Source: an uncultured Phaeodactylibacter sp. (GTDB taxonomy: Bacteria > Bacteroidota > Bacteroidia > Chitinophagales > Saprospiraceae). Taken from it: DNA of 64,000 bases. A model generated the notes under the pieces. The model was not told the origin of the DNA, made no database searches, and worked only from the letters and a program-made list of their open reading frames with translations. Shown here one piece after another: positions 53,177 to 62,825 of the stretch (its first letter is position 1; every line of letters begins with the position of its first letter). The translations under genes and the position numbers were made by a program. The stretch lies in contig CAJXNH010000012.1 of the NCBI GenBank assembly GCA_913057245.1, positions 34,941 to 98,940 on the forward strand. Direction: 5' to 3'.

Positions 53177-55945
53177 TTATTCATCTGATCCGAAAAGGTC
53201 GAATTTAACGCCCATGTTGAATCTTGGACCGTAAAATTCTACCTGCATAGTGCGGGATGGAATGCCCTGGTAGAACCGAAGCGGCTGGTTGATCAAGTTA
53301 TTACCTTCAAAGAATAAACGGAAGCTAGGTGTGAATGCATAAGAAGCATTAACATCCAGGAAGGTTTGCTGATCATAGTAACGATCTTCAAAACTATCCC
53401 CACCCAATTCGTCAATATATCCACTTGCGTGATTCAGGGAAACCCGGACTACCAGCTTTTCAGTTTCGTAAGACAAGGAAGCATTGAACATGTGCTCGGC
53501 TGTTCCTGGCAGGCTGAGGTCATCCTCCTCACGGCCTTCAATACCTTCCGTAGTGGAGGTGGTAAACGTGTAGTTGGTGAATAGGCCAAGCCCTTTCCAT
53601 AATTGTTTCTGGAAAGACACTTCAAATCCTGCTACCGTAGCAACACCACCATTTTGTGGGGTGCTAAATTCCAGGTCGTCACCGAATTGAGGGTCAGCAA
53701 AATTCTGCAAAGTCTGCACATAAATGAAGTTATCCAGGCTCTTGTAAAAACCGCCTACGGAAATCAGGCCGATGGTTTCATAGTAATGCTCCGCCATCAA
53801 ATCAAAATTCATTGCGGTAGTAGGGACGAGGTCGGGATTACCTCGTGCAAGCTCTTGATCCTGTGGGCTAAACTCAGCGTAAGGAACAAGGTCAAAGTAG
53901 TTGGGCCGCGCGATGGTATTCGTCCATGCTGCTCTCAGTATGGTATTTCGGGTGAAGTCATACTTGAGGTGGATGCCCGGAAGAAAGTTTCCGTAGCCAT
54001 TTGTCCGGCTGTCTACGACAAACGTTTCTTCGTCCAAATCGAAAACATTACCGGTATATTCCAAATCGGTGTATTCGTACCTCAAACCAAAGATACCTGA
54101 AAACTTATCGGTGAATTCATGATCTGCCATGACATAACCTCCATAGATGCCTTCGTTTGCAGTGTAGTTGCTGGGGACGTACTCCGATGGGACATCAGAT
54201 TCTTCAAACAGCTCAGGGTTGGTCAAATCCAGTCCGCCCAAAAACTCTGGCGTGGCGAATTCCCCAATTTGGTACTGGCTACCGGCTAGGTAGTCGGGGT
54301 TGCTTTCGTCTCTGAGTGGCACTTCGCCCATAGTCTCGAATCCGTCTATTGGTTCGTATTCGAAGAAGTTATTCGTTCTTGACTTATCCTTGATACGGAA
54401 CCTGCCACCAAATTTGATAAGCCCGTTGTTACTGTAGGGCATGCTGAAGTCAAGACGTCCGTTGTAATCGATATCTTCCGTATAATCGTAGTTTTCTGTA
54501 ATCTCATTCAGCTCCAATCCTCTGTTGTCCATTCTGTTGGTCAGGTAGGCAAAAGGTTCCATCGGGTCTGAAACGTCAATGTCAACCATCTGGTTTCCTT
54601 CCCGGAAACTGATGTACCGCTCGTTGGGCCTTTCTTCCGAAGCTTTGGCGTAGGTTAAATTCCAGGTGGCTTTAAGCTTATTGAACAGGTGCTCACCGCT
54701 TACGGTGTAGTTGATCATTCGCTGATCTTCGAGCCTTCTTGACCGAACCCGATCGCTATCCAATCCGCCCTTAGTTTGGAACTCTACACGAGCAGGTGCG
54801 GTAAACTGTCCGGGGCCAGTCCGGGTGAAGTCGCCATCCTCGAAAGCATCCTCAAGCCTGCTTACGCGCATGCGGAATCTGTTTTCCCAATCATCCCTCC
54901 AGTTATACATACCGGAAAAAGCGATACTGTGGTTGGCATTGAAGTCGTAATCCAGGTTAACAGAGGCACTGCGCCTAACCCTTTGCACCAAGTATTTTCT
55001 GATATCAAATTCGTCAATTACGGCTCCTTCGTCGGTATCTATCCAAACCGCTTCCACGTTGTCAGACCCATAATCAATATTGTTGTAGGACCCGGAAACG
55101 ATAACGCCCAATTTGTCATTTAAAAATCTGTTGCCTGCAATAATGGAGCCTGTCCAGATCGGCTGCTCGGTAATGGGGCTGTACCCACTTGCTGCTGTAC
55201 CGGATAACCTGAGGTCACTTGGTGCTTTTCTAGTGACCAGGTTTACAGAACCCCCAATGGCATCTGCATCCATATCTGGCAGTACCGCTTTATTCACCTC
55301 AATGGTCTGGATCATGTCCGCAGGAATAAGGTCCATCTGTACCCGGCGGTTGTCTCCTTCCGCAGAAGGGATACGCTCACCGTTCAGGTTCACGGAGTTA
55401 AGTTGAGGTGCCATGCCTCTGATAATGATGTCGCGGGCTTCTCCCTGGTCATTTTGCATGGTAATGCCTGGGATACGCTTCATAGCGTCCCCAATGTTGG
55501 CATCCGGAAATCGTCCAATTTGATCCGCAGCTACGATGTTGGTAATGTTAGAATTTGCGCGCTGCTGGTTGATGGCTTTGGCCTGTCCTTTGAGGCGGTC
55601 ACCCAAAACAAGTACCTCCGCTCCGGAAGTCACCCCCGGGTTAAGCGATACGTTCAAAAGTGCAGTTTCTCCTTTTGAGACCTCTACCTGCTGGTTGGAA
55701 GTACCATAGCCTATGAAGCTAATGGTAAGGGACTGGACTCCGGTTGGCACATTAAACAGGGTGAAGTCACCATTTACATTGGTAACTGTACCGTTAGACA
55801 AATCATCTAAATAAACGCTTGCCCCAGTTAAGCCCAGGCCAAGTTCATCCGAAATGGTTCCACGGATGATGCCTGTCTCGGATTGCGCAAATAGAAAAAA
55901 AGGTGCAAGGCACCATAAGAGTGTTAGGTTGGTGTTTCGTTTCAT
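53177..55945 (-). CDS. TonB-dependent receptor
   Basis: 922 residues from the ATG at 55945 (MKRNTNLTLLWCLAPFFLFAQ signal peptide; the frame opens 11 codons earlier). Order: carboxypeptidase-regulatory-like domain (~20-110, GTISDELGLGLTGASVYL), plug (~120-240, IGRFPDANIGDAMKRIPGITM, DIIIRGMAPQLNSVNLNGERIP), then the 22-strand barrel ending in a short FDLFGSDE. The plug wording resembles receptors linked to carbohydrate uptake, but no SusD partner is adjacent. Substrate unknown. Confidence 0.9.
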   Translation of the reverse strand: MKRNTNLTLLWCLAPFFLFAQSETGIIRGTISDELGLGLTGASVYLDDLSNGTVTNVNGDFTLFNVPTGVQSLTISFIGYGTSNQQVEVSKGETALLNVSLNPGVTSGAEVLVLGDRLKGQAKAINQQRANSNITNIVAADQIGRFPDANIGDAMKRIPGITMQNDQGEARDIIIRGMAPQLNSVNLNGERIPSAEGDNRRVQMDLIPADMIQTIEVNKAVLPDMDADAIGGSVNLVTRKAPSDLRLSGTAASGYSPITEQPIWTGSIIAGNRFLNDKLGVIVSGSYNNIDYGSDNVEAVWIDTDEGAVIDEFDIRKYLVQRVRRSASVNLDYDFNANHSIAFSGMYNWRDDWENRFRMRVSRLEDAFEDGDFTRTGPGQFTAPARVEFQTKGGLDSDRVRSRRLEDQRMINYTVSGEHLFNKLKATWNLTYAKASEERPNERYISFREGNQMVDIDVSDPMEPFAYLTNRMDNRGLELNEITENYDYTEDIDYNGRLDFSMPYSNNGLIKFGGRFRIKDKSRTNNFFEYEPIDGFETMGEVPLRDESNPDYLAGSQYQIGEFATPEFLGGLDLTNPELFEESDVPSEYVPSNYTANEGIYGGYVMADHEFTDKFSGIFGLRYEYTDLEYTGNVFDLDEETFVVDSRTNGYGNFLPGIHLKYDFTRNTILRAAWTNTIARPNYFDLVPYAEFSPQDQELARGNPDLVPTTAMNFDLMAEHYYETIGLISVGGFYKSLDNFIYVQTLQNFADPQFGDDLEFSTPQNGGVATVAGFEVSFQKQLWKGLGLFTNYTFTTSTTEGIEGREEDDLSLPGTAEHMFNASLSYETEKLVVRVSLNHASGYIDELGGDSFEDRYYDQQTFLDVNASYAFTPSFRLFFEGNNLINQPLRFYQGIPSRTMQVEFYGPRFNMGVKFDLFGSDE

Positions 55946-56234
55946 AATTAATAGATTTTTGACCAAGATAGAATCCATGCTTTCAACATACCTGATAATG
56001 AGTATTATGTTATGTTTACCTTTTTGTAAATTCTAGTATGCTCAGAAGAGGAGTTGTGTTAATTTTATGTATAGTACACTCTTGGTCTACCAGCACCATT
56101 GTATCAATCCGGCTTCAAATTAGCCTCCTGCCAAATCAATGTGCTCACCCATTCAACCAGGCTATTCACTCACTTACAGATTTTATTTCCTACCACAAAA
56201 TAGCTACCTTAAAGGCTCACTAAAACTAAAACCT

Positions 56235-56606
56235 ATGCAACTCGGAGCCTTTTCATTAAGCCTGAGCGTCAAGGACCTCGAAGCTTCCAAAGTTTTCTAT
56301 GAGAAACTGGGCTTTGAAGTGTTCGGTGGAGATCAGGAAAAGCACTATCTCATCATGAAAAACGGCGACACCCTGATTGGACTATTCCAGGGTATGTTTG
56401 AGCAAAATATCCTCACTTTCAACCCGGGGTGGGATGCTAATGCGCAGGCCTTGGAGGACTTTGACGACGTTCGTGCGATTCAAAAAGCCCTGAAAACTAA
56501 AGGGCTTAAACTAGTACAAGAGGCCGATGAAAGTACCGAAGGCCCGGCGAGTATCGTTTTGGCAGACCCGGACGGGAACACGATTTTAATTGACCAACAT
56601 GTTTAA
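56235..56606 (+). CDS. VOC (glyoxalase/bleomycin-resistance fold) protein
   Basis: 123 residues from the ATG at 56235; the frame opens ~32 codons upstream, but that part is not protein-like. Typical VOC features: [25 protein letters not shown] at the start and [17 protein letters not shown] at the end. It overlaps the GH53 gene by 8 bp, so the two are co-transcribed. Substrate unknown. Confidence 0.85.
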   Translation: MQLGAFSLSLSVKDLEASKVFYEKLGFEVFGGDQEKHYLIMKNGDTLIGLFQGMFEQNILTFNPGWDANAQALEDFDDVRAIQKALKTKGLKLVQEADESTEGPASIVLADPDGNTILIDQHV

Positions 56607-57999
56607 TTCGTTTGTCCGACTTTGTTTTTTCGCCCTGCTGCTGCCCTTTTGGGGTAGCGCACAGGAAGACTTCCTTCGGGGTGCGGATTTGTCCTATGTC
56701 AATGAAATGGAAGATTGCGGAGCCGTCTTAACTCTGAACGGGGAGGCCCAAGACCCCTACGCTTTGTTCGCCAATGCGGGCTGTGATATCGTCCGCTTAC
56801 GCCTCTGGCACACGCCAAGCTGGTATGACACCCTCAACGCCGGGCAGCGCTACAGCGATTTTGAAGACGTTTGCCGTTCAGCAGAGCGGGCGAGGGCAGC
56901 GGGTATGCAAATCCTGCTGGACTTTCACCTGTCTGACTTTTGGGCTGATCCCGGCCGGCAGTGGATACCCGCCGCCTGGGCACCGGTGGCTGATGATCTG
57001 CCGGTACTACAGGACTCCTTGTACAACTATATTCACAGCAACCTCATGGCGATGCACGAGCGCGGGCTGCTTCCGGAAATGGTACAGGTGGGCAACGAAA
57101 CCAACCGGGGAATTCTATTGCCCATCGCCGTGAATGATGCAGGCTGGGTGCTCGACTGGGACCGTAATGGTCCACTTTTTCAAACCGGACTACAGGCGGT
57201 GGCTGATGTGGAAGCCGCTACCGGGCAAAATATCCGCACTGCCCTGCACATTGCCGGCCCCACTAATGCCCATTGGCTGATGGAAGACTTCACCGATCAC
57301 GGTGTCACGGATTTTGACATCATCGGGCTTTCGTATTACTGGCAGTGGCACATGCCCGCCACTATTCAACAAACGGGCAGTATGATCAGTAGCCTCCGGG
57401 AAGCCTATCCGGATAAAGAGGTGATGATCTTCGAAACCGGATACCCCTGGACTCTGGACTGGGCAGATGAGGCATCTAATATTCTCACCACCGCCCATCC
57501 GGACTACGCCCCGATCAGCCCGCAGGCCCAAAAACAATGGATGCTGGATTTGGATGCAGCAATCCGCAGCAATGGTGGTTCCGGGCTTTTCTATTGGGAG
57601 CCGGCCTGGGTGAGTACGGATTGCCATACGCCCTGGGGGCAGGGCTCGCACAAGGAGAATGCTACCTTTTTCGATTTCAGCGGAGCCGTTTTGGACAATG
57701 GCGGTATGGACTGGTTTGGGGCAGCAACGACATCCGTCGAACCCCAACTCATACAGGAAACGCCCGCTATTCAGCTAAATTACCTGGGGAACCGTACCCT
57801 TTCGGTTGAAGTGCCGCCCGGTCTTCCCGACAGCCTCACCTGCCAGGTGTTCAGTATTGATGGCAAGGGCGTGGCAAGCTATGCTTTAGCACAGGGGAGC
57901 AACACCCTGCAATTGTCTGAAGTGCCGCCGGGGCAGTACGTGGCTTTGGTGCAGGCGGGGCGGTCGGTTTATTTGACGCGGTTGATTCCCATACGCTAA
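56599..57999 (+). CDS. GH53 endo-beta-1,4-galactanase with T9SS-type C-terminus
   Basis: 466 residues from the ATG at 56599 (signal peptide ending FWGSAQ). The catalytic domain (~25-385) is glycoside hydrolase family 53: [42 protein letters not shown], the acid/base glutamate in MVQVGNETN and the nucleophile in MIFETGYPW. The C-terminal ~65 residues ([25 protein letters not shown] ... [23 protein letters not shown]) look like a type A T9SS sorting domain. The enzyme cleaves beta-1,4-galactan side chains (pectin, arabinogalactan). A TonB receptor follows ~90 bp downstream. Confidence 0.92.
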   Translation: MFNSFVRLCFFALLLPFWGSAQEDFLRGADLSYVNEMEDCGAVLTLNGEAQDPYALFANAGCDIVRLRLWHTPSWYDTLNAGQRYSDFEDVCRSAERARAAGMQILLDFHLSDFWADPGRQWIPAAWAPVADDLPVLQDSLYNYIHSNLMAMHERGLLPEMVQVGNETNRGILLPIAVNDAGWVLDWDRNGPLFQTGLQAVADVEAATGQNIRTALHIAGPTNAHWLMEDFTDHGVTDFDIIGLSYYWQWHMPATIQQTGSMISSLREAYPDKEVMIFETGYPWTLDWADEASNILTTAHPDYAPISPQAQKQWMLDLDAAIRSNGGSGLFYWEPAWVSTDCHTPWGQGSHKENATFFDFSGAVLDNGGMDWFGAATTSVEPQLIQETPAIQLNYLGNRTLSVEVPPGLPDSLTCQVFSIDGKGVASYALAQGSNTLQLSEVPPGQYVALVQAGRSVYLTRLIPIR

Positions 58000-58090
58000 T
58001 CTGCAATTCAGCCACCTCTGAGTGCAATTCAGCCAGTTGTTTTTGCCCAAACGCTGCATAACCAGCAGTTTTGGATCAAAAGCAACCGAG

Positions 58091-60238
58091 ATGAAACCGA
58101 CATTTTTCCTTGCTGCATTTCTAATCCTGACTACCGCCCTGCACGGGGAGTCCATCCTGGCCGGGCGGGTACTGACTGGCAAAACGGAGCCGGCAGTAGG
58201 AGCGAACTTGTACATCAAAGGCACTTTTGATGGGACTTCCACAGATGCGGATGGACAATTCCACCTGCCTTATCTGCCTGGCGACAGCCTGACGCTTGTG
58301 GTGTCCTACATCGGTTTTCAGCAGCTTGAGCAGCTCATTCCAACCGGGAAAGACAGCCTGTGGCTGGAATTCCGCCTGAAGCCGCAGGCAAGCGAACTGC
58401 AGCAGGTCGTTATCTCTGCAGGTGCTTTTGAGGCGAGCGATGAGAAAAAAGCGGTATTGCTGAAGCCCATTGATATCGTCACCACGGCGGGCTCCAACGG
58501 CAACATCGTAGCTGCCCTCAATACCCTGCCGGGCACGCAGTCCAATGCCGAAGACGGGCGCATATTCGTACGCGGCGGTGATGCCCATGAGACGCAGACC
58601 TTTATTGACGGGCTTCGGGTGCCCAATCCTTACACGAGCAATGTACCAGATTTACCGGTCCGTGGGCGCTTTTCCCCCTTCCTGTTCAAAGGGACTGCCT
58701 TTAGCACAGGCGGGTACTCTGCCGCTTATGGCGATGCCCTTTCCTCCGCCCTGGTTTTGCAGACTAAAGACCTGCCGGAAGCTTCCGTTACAAGTTTGTC
58801 TATGATGACTATCGGCGCAGGAGTGAGTCATACCGAGCGTTGGGAAAACAGCGCACTTTCGGCTGGCGTGGACTATACCAATCTGGGACCTTACACCCGG
58901 CTCGTCCCTCAGAATATCGACTGGGAAGACCCGGTCACGGCACAGGGCGCACAGGTGGGCTTCCGCCAAAAAATGAGCAATGGCGCCCTGCTCAAAGCAC
59001 AGGCCAATGCACAGTGGTCGGGCTTCTCCATGCGGCACCCCCTGCCGGAAAACCCAACTGAACAGTCCCTGCTGAGCCTGCAAAACGATAACTACTACGG
59101 CAGCGCCACTTATCACCAATTGATTAATGAAGAATGGCAGCTGGATGCTGGCCTTGCCGCCGGATACGATAGTGAGCGCATAGATCAGCGTTTTTCGGTT
59201 GACCGGTCAAACGCCATGATGCAGGGCCGCGCCGTTGCCATCCGCTACTTTGAAAACGACTGGGCGCTGAAGCTCGGAACCGAGTGGATACACAGTGACT
59301 TTGAAGAGCACTACCAAGACACAGAATCGGACATCCAAAGTGCCTTTCAGGAAGACTATATCTCGGCCTTTGCAGAAACGGAAGGTTATCTGGGCGAAAA
59401 AGTCGCGCTGCGGGCAGGCCTTCGGGCAGACCGGTACAACCTGCTTGACGCCAACCGGCTGTCCCCACGCCTTTCCCTGGCCTACAAAGCCGGTCAGGGC
59501 GGACAGTTTGCCTTTGCCTACGGACATTTTTACCAGGCGCCACAGCAAGACTGGCTGCGGTTTACCCAAAACCTGAGCCCGGAGCGGGCAGACCATTTTC
59601 TGGTCAATTATCAGTACCGAAAAGGGGGGCGTACGATCCGGGCAGAGCTTTATCACAAGGAATATCAAAACCTGGTGCAGCTTCCTGCCGGCACTCCCTG
59701 GCTGGCAGAGAACTCCGGTGAAGGCTACGCCCGCGGGCTGGACCTCTTCTACCGGGACCGGGTGAGCATTCCCAACGGCGACTTCTGGGTGTCCTATTCT
59801 TACCTGGATACGGAGCGCCACTATGAAGATTTTCCGGTGGCTACCACGCCTGATTTTGCGGCAAAGCACAACCTGTCGGTGGTCTACAAGCACTGGATTC
59901 AGGAGCTGCAGACTAATGTGGGGCTGACCTACACGCTCGGCAGCCCAAGGCCCTATGATGATCCAAATACCCCGCGGTTTAACGATTTGCGTACCCCCAC
60001 TTTTCAGGACCTCAGCCTCAACCTGAGTTACCTGACCGAGCTGTTCGGGCATTTCACCATCGTGCACGCCTCAGTGAGTAATGTACTCGGGTTTGAGCAG
60101 TCCTTCGGGGAGCGGTTCGGCAATCAGCCGGACCCCAACGGGCGGTTTACTTCCACGGCTATCCGCCCGCCGGCCCCAAGGTTCTTTTTCGTGGGCGTCT
60201 TTGTCTCCATAGGCGAAGGCAGCACCTTTAGCAACTAA
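58091..60238 (+). CDS. TonB-dependent receptor with CarboxypepD_reg-like domain
   Basis: 715 residues from the ATG at 58091 (signal peptide MKPTFFLAAFLILTTALHG). A carboxypeptidase-regulatory-like domain (~24-110) is followed by the plug (SNGNIVAALNTLPGTQSNAEDGRIFVRGGDAHETQTFIDGLRV) and barrel. Shorter than SusC proteins, and in the size range of siderophore or small-molecule receptors. It is followed by the TPR, LytS and LytR genes on the same strand with small gaps. Confidence 0.9.
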   Translation: MKPTFFLAAFLILTTALHGESILAGRVLTGKTEPAVGANLYIKGTFDGTSTDADGQFHLPYLPGDSLTLVVSYIGFQQLEQLIPTGKDSLWLEFRLKPQASELQQVVISAGAFEASDEKKAVLLKPIDIVTTAGSNGNIVAALNTLPGTQSNAEDGRIFVRGGDAHETQTFIDGLRVPNPYTSNVPDLPVRGRFSPFLFKGTAFSTGGYSAAYGDALSSALVLQTKDLPEASVTSLSMMTIGAGVSHTERWENSALSAGVDYTNLGPYTRLVPQNIDWEDPVTAQGAQVGFRQKMSNGALLKAQANAQWSGFSMRHPLPENPTEQSLLSLQNDNYYGSATYHQLINEEWQLDAGLAAGYDSERIDQRFSVDRSNAMMQGRAVAIRYFENDWALKLGTEWIHSDFEEHYQDTESDIQSAFQEDYISAFAETEGYLGEKVALRAGLRADRYNLLDANRLSPRLSLAYKAGQGGQFAFAYGHFYQAPQQDWLRFTQNLSPERADHFLVNYQYRKGGRTIRAELYHKEYQNLVQLPAGTPWLAENSGEGYARGLDLFYRDRVSIPNGDFWVSYSYLDTERHYEDFPVATTPDFAAKHNLSVVYKHWIQELQTNVGLTYTLGSPRPYDDPNTPRFNDLRTPTFQDLSLNLSYLTELFGHFTIVHASVSNVLGFEQSFGERFGNQPDPNGRFTSTAIRPPAPRFFFVGVFVSIGEGSTFSN

Positions 60239-60266
60239 TTTTTTACATCATAAAAATCCAACTATC

Positions 60267-60938
60267 ATGAGAGCTTTAATCTTTCTTTTCAGCTTAGTGC
60301 TTTCTCTTTCCACCTTCGCACAAAACGACCGGTACACTGCCGCCATGGAAAAAGCAGTGGGCGAGCTGCAAGCGGCCGAGCAAACCCGGGATTTTTCCGC
60401 CCCTGCCAATACCTTCGAGCGCATCACCGCTGCCGCACCGGAAGGCGAATGGTTGCCGGCTTACTATCAGTCTTACTGCCACATCATGCAAGCGGTAGGC
60501 GCCATGCAGCAGGGCAAGCCGGATCAAATCACCGCTTTCCTGGAAAAAGCGCAGGGCGCATTGGATAAAGCCAAAGAGATCTCTCCCGAAAATCCGGAAA
60601 TTCTCGCCCTACAGGGTTATATTTACACAGGGCATATCTGGGCGGACCCTATGGGCAATGGCCCAATGTACAGCCCGCAGAGCGTAGCCGCTTACCAAAC
60701 AGCTATCGAAGCCGGGCCTGATCATCCAAGGGCTTACCACCTGATGGGCATGCACTTGTTTTATATGCCTGCTATGTATGGCGGCGGACCGGAGCGTGCG
60801 GTATCCTATCTGGAAAAAGCAGCGGAACGGTTCGAAAGCTACGAGCCTGCGTCGCCAATGCACCCGGCCTGGGGCAGCTATTTCAATCAACAACTGCTGG
60901 AACAGGCTACTGCTAAACTGGAAAAAGAAGAAAAGTAA
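60267..60938 (+). CDS. Secreted TPR-like protein
   Basis: 223 residues with a signal peptide (MRALIFLFSLVLSLSTFAQ). The mature part is helical with TPR-like pairs (FLEKAQGALDKAKEISPENPEILALQGYIYTG, AAYQTAIEAGPDHPRAYHLMGMHLFYMP, RAVSYLEKAAERFESYEP). It lies between a TonB receptor and a sensor kinase; its stop overlaps the kinase start by one base. Perhaps a periplasmic adaptor of that receptor, by context only. Confidence 0.8.
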   Translation: MRALIFLFSLVLSLSTFAQNDRYTAAMEKAVGELQAAEQTRDFSAPANTFERITAAAPEGEWLPAYYQSYCHIMQAVGAMQQGKPDQITAFLEKAQGALDKAKEISPENPEILALQGYIYTGHIWADPMGNGPMYSPQSVAAYQTAIEAGPDHPRAYHLMGMHLFYMPAMYGGGPERAVSYLEKAAERFESYEPASPMHPAWGSYFNQQLLEQATAKLEKEEK

Positions 60939-61993
60939 TGCCAAGTAAAAGCGACAACTGGACGCGAGACCTGAGGTGGAAAAGCCTCCTCAAACAATTC
61001 CTGCTGGGTGGGGGTGCCATCACCCTCACCTTCGGCTGGTATTTGCTTGCCGAAGGGGAGTGGGTGGAATTTTTGTCCAATTTCACGGTGAACGGTATGC
61101 TTTGGGTGCTCATTGGCGTGGGCAGCGGGATGCTGGTTCAATGGCTGGATACCAAAATACCCTGGCTGGAAGCTCCCGCTAAACGTGTGGTGGTCAGCCT
61201 GGTCCTGATGGTGCTCTATTCGCTCGTTGTGGCCATGCTGGTGCTTTTCCTTTATGCGGGTCTGGTTTATGGCATCGCTCCTTTGCAGGCTTTGAAGAAT
61301 GTGGGCTATACCTTCCCGCTGACGGTAGTGCTGATCACTTTATTCGTGGGGACTTTCCTGCATGGCCGCGGCTTTTTCCTCGCCTGGAAAGCCTCATTCA
61401 AGGAAGCCGAGGAGCATAAACGGGCCGCCCTGGCCGCCAAGTATGAAGCCCTCAAAAACCAGGTCAATCCACATTTTCTGTTCAACAGTTTCAATGTGTT
61501 GTCTAACCTGGTCTATAAAGACCCCGACCTGGCTGCGGAGTTCATCCAACAGCTGTCTAAAGTGTACCGCTATGTTCTGGAAACACAGCAGCAGGAGCTG
61601 ATTTCACTGGAGCAGGAGATGGAAATGCTGAAGGCCTACCTCTTCCTGTTGGAAATCCGCTTTGGAGAATCACTGAAAGTGGAGACCGCAGTGGACGTAG
61701 AGCCAACCGATGCCGTCGTGCCCCTGACCCTTCAAATGCTGGCCGAGAATGCGGTAAAGCACAACATCGCTTCCAAAAAGCAGCCCCTGCACCTGTCGAT
61801 CACCCGGCAAAATGGCACGCTAACGATCAAAAATTCCCTACAGCTAAAGGGAAATCAGCAGACCTCCCTGGGCGTAGGGCTGCCTAATATTCAGGAACGC
61901 TACCGCTATCTGTGCGGGCAGTCCCTGGAAGTGGAAACGGCTGATGGTGCCTTTTCTGTGAAAGTCCCCATTCTTCAACTCAACGAACAGTAA
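60938..61993 (+). CDS. LytS/YehU-type sensor histidine kinase
   Basis: 351 residues. Four membrane helices (~30-150) followed by the LytS-type kinase domain: LKNQVNPHFLFNSFNVLSNLV with the phospho-accepting His179, ALLEIRFGESL-like segment, and the ATP-binding MLAENAVKHNI and GVGLPNIQERYRYL. No extracytoplasmic sensor domain is seen, so sensing is likely in the membrane. It overlaps both neighbours (TPR gene and regulator) by 1 bp. Confidence 0.93.
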   Translation: MPSKSDNWTRDLRWKSLLKQFLLGGGAITLTFGWYLLAEGEWVEFLSNFTVNGMLWVLIGVGSGMLVQWLDTKIPWLEAPAKRVVVSLVLMVLYSLVVAMLVLFLYAGLVYGIAPLQALKNVGYTFPLTVVLITLFVGTFLHGRGFFLAWKASFKEAEEHKRAALAAKYEALKNQVNPHFLFNSFNVLSNLVYKDPDLAAEFIQQLSKVYRYVLETQQQELISLEQEMEMLKAYLFLLEIRFGESLKVETAVDVEPTDAVVPLTLQMLAENAVKHNIASKKQPLHLSITRQNGTLTIKNSLQLKGNQQTSLGVGLPNIQERYRYLCGQSLEVETADGAFSVKVPILQLNEQ

Positions 61994-62748
61994 TGCGTGT
62001 ACTTATCCTCGAAGACGAAGCACTTGCGGCAGAGCGCCTGCAGCTGCTGTTGGAAAAGCTCCGGCCGGAGATTGAAACCCTCGCCATTCTGGATACCGTG
62101 GAAGATGCAGTGGGTTATTTTAAAGCGGGCGCACAACCTGATCTGGCTTTTTTTGACATACAATTGGCGGATGGAGCTAGTTTTCAGGTATTTGAATCGG
62201 TAAAGGTCCCCTGTCCGGTCATTTTCACGACGGCTTACGATCAGTACACGCTGAAAGCCTTTAAGGTCAATAGTATTGACTATTTGCTCAAGCCGATTGG
62301 AAAGGGCGACCTGGAGCAGGCGCTGGCACAGTATGAAGATTTGAAGGAGAAATTTGGGCAGCCTACGGTTCAACTACAGCAGGTGGAGCAGTTGTTGCAA
62401 TCCATGCAAAGGCGATACAAAGAACGCTTTGTGGTGAAAACAGGGCATCAGTTCCTGAGCATTCGGGCAGAAGACATCAGATATCTATTCACGGAGCATA
62501 AAACGACCTGGATTCGCCATGCAGATGGCAAAAAGCATGCGCTGGAGTATACCCTGGAGGAACTCGAAGCCCTGCTTGATCCAAAGCACTTCTTCCGGAC
62601 CAACCGGCAGTACATCGTCCATATTGAGGCGATTGACCAAACGACGGTTTATTCCAATGCCCGTCTGAAAATTAAGCTGCAGGATGGGGAAGAGACGACA
62701 GTAAGCCGGGACCGGGTAAGTGATTTTCGGACCTGGCTGGGCGGGTAA
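61993..62748 (+). CDS. LytTR-family response regulator
   Basis: 251 residues. Receiver domain (1-120) with acidic pocket ILEDE, phospho-acceptor Asp55 (AFFDIQLADG) and the Lys in LLKPI; LytTR DNA-binding domain (~145-250) with RFVVKTGHQFLSIRAEDIRYLFTEHK and FRTNRQYIVHIEAI. Start overlaps the kinase stop, so the two form one two-component pair. Probable targets include its own operon. Confidence 0.95.
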   Translation: MRVLILEDEALAAERLQLLLEKLRPEIETLAILDTVEDAVGYFKAGAQPDLAFFDIQLADGASFQVFESVKVPCPVIFTTAYDQYTLKAFKVNSIDYLLKPIGKGDLEQALAQYEDLKEKFGQPTVQLQQVEQLLQSMQRRYKERFVVKTGHQFLSIRAEDIRYLFTEHKTTWIRHADGKKHALEYTLEELEALLDPKHFFRTNRQYIVHIEAIDQTTVYSNARLKIKLQDGEETTVSRDRVSDFRTWLGG

Positions 62749-62780
62749 AGCGGTGCGTGCTGCTCTACAGTTGAAATTAG

Positions 62781-62825
62781 AATGGGGAAACCAGTTATAA
62801 TGCTGATTCCCCCATTTTCTTTTTA
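62781..62825 (+). terminator. Terminator of the two-component operon
   Basis: aatgggg/ccccatt stem with an inner aa/tt extension (62781-62789 with 62807-62817) followed by TTTTCTTTTT. Confidence 0.7.
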
